From the IMG/VR virus record IMGVR_UViG_3300000525_000041, positions 204 to 23,946 of that record: 23,743 nt of DNA; one strand, written 5' to 3'. This DNA comes from a virus. Positions within the stretch are counted from its first letter, which is position 1, and each line of letters starts with the position of its first letter. Below are positions 15,367 to 22,308 of the stretch, piece by piece. Made by a program: the position numbers and the translations under genes. The notes beneath the pieces are model-generated. The model was given only the letters and a program-made list of their open reading frames with translations, was not told where the DNA came from and did not search any database.

Positions 15367-16748
15367 ACGACAACCCAAGTACTGCCCGACGGTACAGTAA
15401 CCGTTACGCCAGAGTTAATGGTTATTGGTCCTGCGCTGATGGCATTGTTGCCCGTACCAATAGTGTAGTTAGCAGCAATAATTGCAGCGTTTTCATACAA
15501 GCCTTGCGCTGTGATGTTGCTGCCTACTGGTGCCTGGCTTACCCATATAGTGCCATTTGAGGTCAACACGTTACCGCTAGTGCCTACAGCCGTGACACCT
15601 GTGCCACCGTTAGCTACAGGTAGGGCAACGCCGCTATACGTTAAAGCTAGAGTGCCGTTTGTAGTAATTGGGCTACCAGACACGCTAAATACAGATGGAA
15701 CTGTTGCAGACACGCTTGTAACTGTACCTGTTGTAGTTGTTTCATAAGACAAGGTAGTGCCATTGCTAGTTAACACTTGTCCTGCTGTACCTACTGTTGA
15801 TAATCCTGTACCGCCATTGGCTATTGGTAACGCTGTACCGCTGTAACTAATGGCTAATGTGCCTGTAGTCGTTATTGGTGAGCCAGATACACTTAGAAAC
15901 GATGGGACGCTTGTGGCAACGCTAGTAACAGTCCCTGTGTTTGATGTTTTATTGTTAAAGGTATTCCAATCGGTGCTTGTTAAGTATCCATTTACCACTG
16001 ATCTAGCCGCAGCCATTGAAATAACAGGCGTTGTGCCACCAGTAGAAACAACTGGCGCTGTCGCTTTAACTGAAGTAACTGTGCCACCGCTCGATGGTGC
16101 GGTATTAGTAATTGTGAAATTAGGGTATGTGCCGCTAGTGCTGATGCCTGTTCCGGCTGTCAAAGCTACTGTTTGGTCTGGTGCTGCGTTAGTAATGACA
16201 CCCGTTACGCTGTCGTATGTGATGCCCGTTCCTGCACTATTAGACGCTCTTGCACGAACATCCGTGTAATAGAGTTTTGTACCTTCAGCTACGTCAGTAG
16301 TTGTTAATACGACACTCCCTGTAAAGCCGTTAACTGAGGTTACAGCGTCTGTGTTATCTATCTTTTGCCATGCTGTGCCGCTATAAACAGCCATGTCACC
16401 AATGTTCCAGCTTGTGATGCCATCAAGATTGGTAGAACCTGCAACGCTGACAATATAGTAATAACCTTTTGTGCCGACACCAGAAGCTAGGGTTGGCGTA
16501 TTTGTTGATGCGTTCCATGTGCCTTCATAGCTCAATGAACCTTGTATTGATGCGGGAATCTGACTAAGTGGAACTGTACCGCCACCGTCTAGCGTAGCAA
16601 CTCCACCGGCTACACCTGCGTCTAATGCAGCAGAAGTACCAAAGCCTGTAAGCGTGTGGTCTGAGTTCCAATCACTAGGGCGCACTAAACTTGTGTCAGC
16701 ACTATCAACAACAGCGCTAACTTTTGTGTGTTTGACAATAATAGCCAT
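15363..16748 (-). CDS. fibre-like protein with tandem 69-aa repeats (461 aa)
   Basis: The N-terminus (MAIIVKHTKVSAVVDSADTS, RPSDWNSDHTLTG) is of a kind found in phage fibre proteins, followed by GTVPLSQIPASI and a YEGTWNA...GYYYIVSVAG...W block (~74-128). VTSVNGFTGSVVLTT (136-150) and LYYTDVRARASN resemble collar or fibre repeats. Two near-identical 69-residue repeats lie at 271-339 and 340-408, each with GTVTSV, VSGSPITT, YSG, ANGGTG and VLTSNGT. The last ~30 residues (ISAGPITINSGVTVTVPSG, then STWVVV) match the end of the tail fibre at 2042. It is encoded between portal and scaffold genes, so it may be a head or neck fibre. The start overlaps the upstream stop as TAATG. Confidence 0.8.
   Translation of the reverse strand: MAIIVKHTKVSAVVDSADTSLVRPSDWNSDHTLTGFGTSAALDAGVAGGVATLDGGGTVPLSQIPASIQGSLSYEGTWNASTNTPTLASGVGTKGYYYIVSVAGSTNLDGITSWNIGDMAVYSGTAWQKIDNTDAVTSVNGFTGSVVLTTTDVAEGTKLYYTDVRARASNSAGTGITYDSVTGVITNAAPDQTVALTAGTGISTSGTYPNFTITNTAPSSGGTVTSVKATAPVVSTGGTTPVISMAAARSVVNGYLTSTDWNTFNNKTSNTGTVTSVATSVPSFLSVSGSPITTTGTLAISYSGTALPIANGGTGLSTVGTAGQVLTSNGTTLSYETTTTGTVTSVSATVPSVFSVSGSPITTNGTLALTYSGVALPVANGGTGVTAVGTSGNVLTSNGTIWVSQAPVGSNITAQGLYENAAIIAANYTIGTGNNAISAGPITINSGVTVTVPSGSTWVVV
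15525..15938 (-). repeat. two tandem 207-bp repeats in the fibre gene
   Basis: Unit 1 spans 15938-15732 and unit 2 15731-15525 on the minus strand. They encode 69 aa each with the same order of motifs (GTVTSV, SVSGSPITT, YSG-ALP-ANGGTG, VLTSNGT). The bases have diverged while the protein pattern is kept, so the duplication is not recent. A partial third copy (GGTVTSVKATAPVVSTGG) lies upstream at residues 221-238. Confidence 0.82.
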
Positions 16749-17140
16749 TATTGATTGTTCCTGATAATAATGCCTGATGTAATGCTTACTTGTTGGCCAC
16801 TAACGATGTCTACGCTATTAAGTATTAGGTCAGCAGCAGATAAGCCTACCGAACCGTCCATAACCACATCGCTACCAACCTTAATAATTCTGAAGAAACT
16901 TGCTGTGCCACTACTTCCTGCGTTAGAAGGGCTTACCGCACCAAGCGTCAATGTACCGTTTACATCTGTGCCAAACACACCGGCTATAGGCATACTGACC
17001 AACAACACTTGTGTAGTAATCGCTGTGTTTGCATTAGCCGGTTGTATGCCTGAATACAAGTTAAACACGCAGCCTATACCAGCATAAGTAATTAAACCCT
17101 CGTTTTGTGCATGACGAGTGCCGTTTGAGTATTCAAGCAT
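16748..17140 (-). CDS. small beta-rich head-region protein (130 aa)
   Basis: The protein has MLEYSNGTRHAQNEGL, then VFNLYSGIQPANANTAITTQVLL, FGTDVNGTLTLGAVSPS, SGTASFFRIIKVGSDVVMDGSVG and a strand-rich end with QQVSITSGIIIRNNQ. This order (an FYSG-QPA-AITTQVLL block followed by SGTA-FFRI and VMDG-VG) recurs in small phage proteins encoded next to portal or fibre genes. No function is established. The start overlaps the portal stop and its own stop overlaps the fibre start, both as TAATG, so it is made together with them. It may be a base for the neighbouring fibre, which is inference. Confidence 0.75.
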   Translation of the reverse strand: MLEYSNGTRHAQNEGLITYAGIGCVFNLYSGIQPANANTAITTQVLLVSMPIAGVFGTDVNGTLTLGAVSPSNAGSSGTASFFRIIKVGSDVVMDGSVGLSAADLILNSVDIVSGQQVSITSGIIIRNNQ

Positions 17141-19308
17141 TATTGAACAATCTCCACCCCTGCGGCTTTACCATCTGCACCACGAATAATGCGCTTAGGT
17201 GCGCTCATCACGGAAATCAGAGTGTTAAGCTGCTGCATAGTCTGACCCTGCATCTGGGCAAGCATTTCGATGCTTTGACGTACTTGATCGACTTGTTGCA
17301 TCGTGTTTTGTATGCCGCCACCTAAGCTACTAGAGATTTGTTCGGTAGCGGTTCGTTGTTGTTCAAGCATGGGGACATCGATGCCGGGGTTCGCTGAGAT
17401 GCGAGCAACCATAATCTTTGTTTCGTTTTCACTTTGTTGCATCTGCGCTTCAAAGCTAAGTTTGCTCTCATCCAACGCTAAACGCTTGTTCTCTAGCTCT
17501 AGCTCTGCTTGCATCTTCATCTGCTCCGCTTGTGCCTTAATTTCGTCCAGTGAAGGAGGAGGAGGTTCTTTGGGCTGTTGACTAGCTTGCTTCATTTCTT
17601 CCATAGCTGCGTCAATAGCGCCTTCTACAGACTCAGCTTGCTTGTACGCACTAACACCGTACTTAAGCAATTCAACAAGCATAGGCGTAAGCTGCGGCAC
17701 TTGCTGGCCAACTGGCAAGGCTTGAGCTAGGAAACCACCCATAGCGCCTAAGAACTCTGTTCTTTCACGCTTGCGCTCTGTCTCATCCAATTGCACCAGG
17801 CTGTCAGCATCGACCTCAATCCTAAAGTTGCGCAAAGGATTGTCTTGCAACAACATAAGCGCTTCAGGCACTAACGCTTGGTCTTGCTCAGACAATTGAG
17901 TAGCCGCTGCATACTGAAGGATTGTTGCTGGCTGAAACTTAGTGCAAATTACCTGTGCTTTGAGTCTGATAAGTTGCGATGCAAAGATAGCTACGTCCTC
18001 TTGCATACTGCGTAAGCGTAGGTTGGCGTATTGACCTTTAATCTGCTGCGCTGTCGCTGTCTCAGATGCTGCGGTTTGACCACGAACAATGTCCGAAATG
18101 CCCGTCAGTTCGTAGATTTGCCCTTTGATTTCACTTCTAGCCCGATAGCAGTTAAGCAATGCGTTAGCAATGTCATCAATGGGAAGAATGTCAATTGAGC
18201 CTTTTAAGCCACCTTTTTCACCGAATGCTAACCACTTATCAACAGGAATAAGCGTATTGTTATCGCCTTCAGTTAACAAACGCTGCAATGCGGGCTGACT
18301 AGCATCATAGACACCACGAATACGCAGAGCTTTGACTAAACCGTCAATACGGTCACTCAGGATGTCTAGTTCTTGCGCTTGGTCTTGATACAGTACAAAA
18401 TCAGGCACAGGGATAAGTGTGTCTGAAGTCATTGTTGCGTACAAAGGCTTGGCGCATGGGAAGAACCCTTGCAAACCTAATGGGTCATCACGTTCGTCAA
18501 TGATGACAGGCATAGATTTACTAAACCAATAAACCTTTTCAGTCTCGATGTCCCACAGCTCGCAAATCTTTGCTCTTGTGAAGTCTTTAGAGCTTTGTCC
18601 ATATTGCTTAAGGGTCTGAACACCTGCGTCCAAAGGTATGTCGTTGCCCTTTTCTTGGCCAAAACGCTCAATAAGCGCTTCACGGGTCATGTATACCCAA
18701 CGCCATACGCAAGTTACTTCGTCCCATGTTCGCGCAACTGAGTGTCCAAAGTCTTTCCAATGAACATAATCGGTAGGCGCACACTCGTATTCAATTTCTT
18801 CTGGAGTTTCTTCCATGCCAGCATCACCAGACTCCATTCCTTTGGGTGCATCGTTACCGTCATCTACATCTTCGGTAATCTGCAAACCATCTTCGGGAAT
18901 GTCTTGGTCTTTAACGTGCGGTTCATAGCGTACCCAACCGACGCCACGCCCACCTAAAAACCTATCTTCTACGGCATGACGCATTGTTGACCGAAAGTCT
19001 GTGTATTGCTCAATCTCATAGTCAATAGCACGACTAATAAGCATGGATGCAACACGCCCAATTGGGTCATTATCCCCAAACCTGCGTGAAACAGCAGCTT
19101 TTGGCAACCTGGCGTACACAGCAGGGATTAACGTCTGTATGTTAGACCACAGAATGTTAAATTTAGCTGTTTCGTTTGTATTCTGACTGCGGTTGTCGTC
19201 ACGATAACGCTTAACAATCTTTTGCGCTCTTGCCTCCCACTTCTTAAACTCGTTGTCATACTGCCCAACCGTGTTTAACCACTTTTGCACACTTGTTAAT
19301 TCGTCCAT
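17140..19308 (-). CDS. portal protein (722 aa)
   Basis: The N-terminal part (RAQKIVKRYRDDNRS, FNILWSNIQTLIPAVYARLP, VSRRFGDNDPIGRVAS) and AVEDRFLGGRGVGWVRYEP are typical of large P22-type portal proteins. The segment DQAQELDILSDRIDGLVKAL and the ELTGISDIVRGQ block (~406-417) fit the stem and clip regions. The C-terminus (~585-700) is a long Gln/Glu-rich helical coiled coil (EIKAQAEQMKMQAELELEN), comparable to the extended barrel of P22-like portals. A dodecamer at one capsid vertex would form the DNA channel and dock terminase and adaptor. Its length is within the P22 class. It is placed after terminase and before the capsid genes. Confidence 0.9.
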   Translation of the reverse strand: MDELTSVQKWLNTVGQYDNEFKKWEARAQKIVKRYRDDNRSQNTNETAKFNILWSNIQTLIPAVYARLPKAAVSRRFGDNDPIGRVASMLISRAIDYEIEQYTDFRSTMRHAVEDRFLGGRGVGWVRYEPHVKDQDIPEDGLQITEDVDDGNDAPKGMESGDAGMEETPEEIEYECAPTDYVHWKDFGHSVARTWDEVTCVWRWVYMTREALIERFGQEKGNDIPLDAGVQTLKQYGQSSKDFTRAKICELWDIETEKVYWFSKSMPVIIDERDDPLGLQGFFPCAKPLYATMTSDTLIPVPDFVLYQDQAQELDILSDRIDGLVKALRIRGVYDASQPALQRLLTEGDNNTLIPVDKWLAFGEKGGLKGSIDILPIDDIANALLNCYRARSEIKGQIYELTGISDIVRGQTAASETATAQQIKGQYANLRLRSMQEDVAIFASQLIRLKAQVICTKFQPATILQYAAATQLSEQDQALVPEALMLLQDNPLRNFRIEVDADSLVQLDETERKRERTEFLGAMGGFLAQALPVGQQVPQLTPMLVELLKYGVSAYKQAESVEGAIDAAMEEMKQASQQPKEPPPPSLDEIKAQAEQMKMQAELELENKRLALDESKLSFEAQMQQSENETKIMVARISANPGIDVPMLEQQRTATEQISSSLGGGIQNTMQQVDQVRQSIEMLAQMQGQTMQQLNTLISVMSAPKRIIRGADGKAAGVEIVQ

Positions 19309-19320
19309 GATAACGCCCGT

Positions 19321-19623
19321 TTACGAAAAGATGCCAACAGCAATAGCAGTAACCCCTGCGCCTGTCGTAACTTTCCAACCTGTAGTTTTCGACGCAGCAT
19401 TAACGTCAATGCTATAGACACCCGCAGGTGTTGAAGCTGGCATTAGTGCAATAGAAGTCACACCATCAACCAACGTAACGGTACTTGTAGCCGTTGTGTT
19501 GACCGTAACAATGATTCGATGCAAGTAATCACCTGCTGCACCTAAACCGCCTAACATTTGCGCTGTTTGACTGGCTGCAACTGTCTCGTATGGATAACTA
19601 TAATCTCTTGATACGCCACTCAT
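19321..19623 (-). CDS. small beta-rich virion protein (100 aa)
   Basis: The start overlaps the terminase stop as ATGA. The sequence has MSGVSRDYSYPYETVAASQTA, then MLGGLGAAGDYLHRIIVTVN, alternating strands (STVTLVDGVTSIALMP, YSIDVNA) and a last block TGWKVTTGAGVTAIAVGIF. A GDYLHR-IIVT core and a W-VTTG-GV-AI-IG-F end recur, as far as I recall, in small structural proteins encoded between terminase and portal genes. There is no enzymatic motif. I infer a minor virion or decoration protein, with function unknown. Confidence 0.72.
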   Translation of the reverse strand: MSGVSRDYSYPYETVAASQTAQMLGGLGAAGDYLHRIIVTVNTTATSTVTLVDGVTSIALMPASTPAGVYSIDVNAASKTTGWKVTTGAGVTAIAVGIFS

Positions 19624-20954
19624 ATTCGTTTACTCCTAGATGGTTGATGGGTTGCCCACATATCGTTTAATGAAACTTGGTTATCTGGTCCAACCATCAG
19701 AGGTTTAACAATGTCTGCTGGCTTAACTTTAGGTTCGTCTCTGTAGGCGATTGCCATCATTCTGAACGCATCAGCCGGATGTGATGTCCAATCGTGCCTT
19801 GGTGAAGCTCTAAACGCTTTCTTATCCTCGTCATACTCACGCTGATATTGTTTAAGTGCTTCAACACCTTCATAACACTTTTCGGCATCAAAGTAGCAAT
19901 AAGGCAAAGCCATACGAACGGCTTGAATACCATCTTGAACACTCAGATTAGGGACAATTGTCATGTTTCCAATGCCTAAAAAGTCTGCTAATTGCTCAAT
20001 TACGCTTCTTTCACTTGCCAATGTCTTTGCTTTCGCATCGTGTGGCAAATGATGAATACCGTATTTATATGGTTTATTTAACAAAACTTGTGCAATTTCT
20101 GCAATATTAGCACCAGAAATAGCAAAATAGTCGATTATATGTACTTCACCTCGGATTACTTGATACCACCAAATAGCCGTATCGTCTCGTCTACCTAAGT
20201 CCCAACTAGTGTGTACTGGAACATTACGGTCATGCGGTACAGATGTAATCCTGCCTTCTAGCTCTGCATCACGTAACTCATTGCCCCAATACGCTCCCAA
20301 TAGGGCTGCATCGAACGAGCATTCATACTCTTGTTGGTATTGGTCATCAGAAATTTGTGCAGCAGCAGCTTTAAGTTCGCTGTCTAGCAATAGTCCTGAT
20401 TGTGATGCTGGTAGCTTTAAGACAAACCATTCACCCTTAGACCTGTTAGCAGTCTCATAGATGCTCCAAAACTGGTTCTTGCCCTTTGGAGTACCACCAA
20501 AGACTGCCCAACCTTGTTTGTCAGATAATGTTGCACGAATGACGTTACCCCATACTGAGGGCTTGAAGTCACCATACTCATCGAGGTAAACACCATCAAA
20601 GCCTAGCCCTCGCATAGCGTCAGCATTGTCAGCACCAAATAGACGTATCTTTGCACCGTTGATTAGCTCAACCATCAAATCCGATTCATTAGATGATTTG
20701 ACTAGTGGCGCAGCAAAGTGCTTAAGGTAATCCCAAACCACAGACTTAGCTTGGCTGCGGTACGGGGCAATGTAACCAAACAGAGGATATTGGCTTTTGC
20801 TCATAATTGCTGCACGAATGATGTCGTTAATAGCCGCTACAGTCTTTCCTGCCCGTCTATGCGCGACTAAACACGCCCACCTTTGTGAACGGTTGTGGAA
20901 CGGCATAAAGGGACTGCGTGGGTCATACGGAAGCGTTACTTCTCGTTTTGCCAC
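19620..20954 (-). CDS. terL: terminase large subunit (444 aa)
   Basis: The protein carries a P-loop-type Walker A (AHRRAGKT, 31-38, Lys37), a Walker B (GVYLDE, 121-126, Asp125/Glu126) and the coupling motif GGTPKG (153-158). The C-terminal RNase H-like nuclease has Asp252 in SWDLGRRDDTA, Asp306 in HLPHDAKAK and Asp395 in HPADAFR. It drives ATP-dependent packaging and cuts the concatemer. The length is normal. The best start is GTG at 20954-20952 after TGGTGG, overlapping the small subunit gene by 19 bases. No break is seen. Terminase class (headful or site-specific) cannot be told from here. Confidence 0.95.
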   Translation of the reverse strand: MAKREVTLPYDPRSPFMPFHNRSQRWACLVAHRRAGKTVAAINDIIRAAIMSKSQYPLFGYIAPYRSQAKSVVWDYLKHFAAPLVKSSNESDLMVELINGAKIRLFGADNADAMRGLGFDGVYLDEYGDFKPSVWGNVIRATLSDKQGWAVFGGTPKGKNQFWSIYETANRSKGEWFVLKLPASQSGLLLDSELKAAAAQISDDQYQQEYECSFDAALLGAYWGNELRDAELEGRITSVPHDRNVPVHTSWDLGRRDDTAIWWYQVIRGEVHIIDYFAISGANIAEIAQVLLNKPYKYGIHHLPHDAKAKTLASERSVIEQLADFLGIGNMTIVPNLSVQDGIQAVRMALPYCYFDAEKCYEGVEALKQYQREYDEDKKAFRASPRHDWTSHPADAFRMMAIAYRDEPKVKPADIVKPLMVGPDNQVSLNDMWATHQPSRSKRI

Positions 20955-21256
20955 TTAACCACCAGTTCGATAGGTCCGTTGTCAGCACCAACGTGTTCTT
21001 GTCTTGCTAACTTAGGCACATGGTATTCAGCAACAGCCATGAAACAATCAAACGCTGTTTTTGGACCATATCGTTCATCCACAGCAATGGCTTCTAACCA
21101 CTCTTGGAGACGTTCTGCGTTTCCATCTACAAATGTAGCAATGGCTTCTCTAGCCTTCGCTGTAGACTTGTTGGGCGTTCCCTTGACTCTACCCTTACCA
21201 GCATTGGGCGGTATTACTCTACCATCAGCAGTTTTCTTTACTTTACTGTTAATCAT
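20936..21256 (-). CDS. terminase small subunit-like DNA-binding protein (106 aa)
   Basis: It lies just before terL and overlaps it by 19 bases. The basic N-terminus (GKGRVKGTPNKSTAKAREAI, residues 20-39) resembles the GRxKGxPNK DNA-binding start of small phage proteins encoded next to terminase. The helical rest includes FVDGNAERLQEWLEAIA, AFDCFMAVAEYHVPKLAR. It has GAGAAAGAT right before the ATG. The small subunit normally recognises the packaging site and recruits TerL. Assignment is by position and this basic motif; the family link was not tested, and it could be another DNA-binding protein. Confidence 0.72.
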   Translation of the reverse strand: MINSKVKKTADGRVIPPNAGKGRVKGTPNKSTAKAREAIATFVDGNAERLQEWLEAIAVDERYGPKTAFDCFMAVAEYHVPKLARQEHVGADNGPIELVVKWQNEK

Positions 21257-21291
21257 ATCTTTCTCAATTGTCGTAGATTTAAGATACGTTA

Positions 21292-21320
21292 ATTATAGTT
21301 TATTTCTATCAGTCTTTGCT
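21292..21320 (-). promoter_or_regulatory. candidate promoter upstream of the terminase genes
   Basis: A perfect TATAAT lies on the minus strand at 21297-21292, 36 bases before the small terminase start, in the only AT-rich gap of this area (21257-21308). No good TTGACA is present 16-18 bases upstream, so the site is weak on its own. A transcript start here would give a ~30-base leader that includes the GAGAAAGAT binding site. Confidence 0.4.
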
Positions 21321-21470
21321 ATTTGGTTGTTTGGCTGTCTTAGCTGCTTCTTTAAAGTCTTTAGCTGTAGGTGCGCCTTAGCTGCCTACTTTACGCATCT
21401 TTTCGCCGCTTCCGGCTTTGATACGTTTTTGTTTGGCAAGAATATTGGCGTAAAGTCCAACTTTGCTCAT
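21309..21470 (-). pseudogene. small conserved phage gene broken by an in-frame TAA
   Basis: Translated by hand: ATG at 21470-21468, one base after the stop of the Met/Gln-rich gene, gives MSKVGLYANILAKQKR, then IKAGSGEKMRKVGS, and TAA at 21380-21378. The same frame continues for 22 codons, GAPTAKDFKEAAKTAKQPNS and KD, to TGA at 21311-21309. The uninterrupted family, as I recall it, reads RK-GSKGAPTAKDFK-AAKTAK, so the TAA replaces a Lys AAA codon by one base change. It may therefore make a 30-aa truncated protein, or be inactive. A read-through or a base error remains possible. Function of the family is unknown; it is short and basic. Confidence 0.7.
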
Positions 21471-21471
21471 A

Positions 21472-21834
21472 TCAGTACATTGGCTTTTTGATTGGCATAT
21501 TAGCGCTGATTCCACGCTGCATAGGCATATTAGGGTTTGCTTGTGGTTGACGCACCATTGGTTGTGCTGCTTGCATCTGATCAGGTGTCATTTGACCCAT
21601 ACCGGCGGACGATTCTCTGCCCATCTGTGAAGTCATCATGTTGGGATTGCCTTGTGCCATTCCACCAATTGCTTGTTGTGCGCCCATTTGGTCTAATTGC
21701 GTCATTGCGCCCATGTTCTGTTGAATCATTTGTTCCATAGGAGACATTTGTTGTGCTTGCATACCCATTTGTTGCATAAACTTCAGACGTTGCTGACCTT
21801 CAAGCATTTGAGCTAACTTTCTTGCGTCATCCAT
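21472..21834 (-). CDS. Met/Gln-rich low-complexity protein (120 aa)
   Basis: The start is ATG at 21834-21832 (MDDARKLAQMLEGQQR), 7 bases after the upstream stop behind AGGT; a TTG 45 bases upstream in frame is unlikely. Residues ~1-25 form a charged helix. The rest is rich in Met, Gln, Pro and Gly (MQQMGMQAQQMSPMEQMI, and QGNPNMMTSQMGR) and is probably disordered, with a basic end (MPIKKPMY). Such proteins are common near terminase genes in some phages but have no assigned role. It may be a flexible assembly helper. There is no motif for enzymatic activity. Confidence 0.7.
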   Translation of the reverse strand: MDDARKLAQMLEGQQRLKFMQQMGMQAQQMSPMEQMIQQNMGAMTQLDQMGAQQAIGGMAQGNPNMMTSQMGRESSAGMGQMTPDQMQAAQPMVRQPQANPNMPMQRGISANMPIKKPMY

Positions 21835-21841
21835 GATTGAC

Positions 21842-22198
21842 CTATTTGAGATGTTTAAGTTTGTAAAGGGTTGAATCAATTAAACTACAAATCTCATCAA
21901 CAATGTTTTGTAATTGTGATTCACTAGGCAATTCTATACGAATGTCTTCAACAAAGTCTTTCATAGCCGTAATGTATTTTAATGGGTCTTTGGCTAATGG
22001 GAAGTCGCTTGGATAAGCCTTAATCACTTCATAGCACCCTTGATAGACTTCAGCGTATGTGTCAGCCAAGTCTACTATTTGCTCATAATACTTTTGTAGC
22101 GCCTTGTGTTTAGCGTAACTGTCTGTCTGTAGGTGCATAAAATGTGCGTTTGTTGCGCTATGCAGCAATGTGGCAACAAATGTCGCTGGGTAATCCAT
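21842..22198 (-). CDS. DUF5856-like, possibly ferritin-like helical protein (118 aa)
   Basis: The start follows AGAGGAATAAGC. The pattern ATLLHSATNAHFMHLQTDSY, then AKHKALQKYYEQIVDLADTY and AEVYQGCYEVI, matches my recollection of DUF5856, a phage family predicted to be a ferritin/Dps-like four-helix bundle. Several His and Glu residues lie at helix positions (His13, His19, His22, His31, Glu39, Glu50) that could bind metal, as in that fold. The second half is helical with two acidic helices. A role in protecting DNA from oxidation or in iron handling is conceivable, but unproven. Its leader is the end of the broken gene at 22201-22308. Confidence 0.68.
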   Translation of the reverse strand: MDYPATFVATLLHSATNAHFMHLQTDSYAKHKALQKYYEQIVDLADTYAEVYQGCYEVIKAYPSDFPLAKDPLKYITAMKDFVEDIRIELPSESQLQNIVDEICSLIDSTLYKLKHLK

Positions 22199-22200
22199 GC

Positions 22201-22308
22201 TTATTCCTCTGTGTAAATAACGACAGTACAGCCGCCTTTGGGCTTAATTTTGCCACGGGCTACCTGTATTTTATCAAATTGCTCGTCATTATCATAGACC
22301 CCAGCGTC
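22201..22308 (-). pseudogene. orphan 3' end of a gene split by the homing endonuclease
   Basis: Directly after the TAA of the endonuclease, and in the same frame, an open frame of 35 codons runs to TAA at 22203-22201. It reads DAGVYDNDEQ, then FDKIQVARGKIKPKGG and CTVVIYTEE. No ATG, GTG or TTG exists in this frame before the end, so it cannot be a gene by itself. The balanced composition and tidy stop, with the AGAGGAA binding site of the next gene inside its last codons, look like a real gene end. The 5' part is not found between 23167 and 23207. I infer that the endonuclease gene replaced or displaced it. Confidence 0.55.

Noticed and set aside
15525-15938. CRISPR-like array
   Set aside because: The repeats are 207 bp, contiguous, in frame and coding. 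There are no short palindromic repeats with unique spacers.
20895-21491. 198-codon open frame on the plus strand across the small terminase and the broken gene
   Set aside because: It overlaps several minus-strand genes antisense, has Ser/Phe/Leu-rich shadow composition and no convincing binding site.
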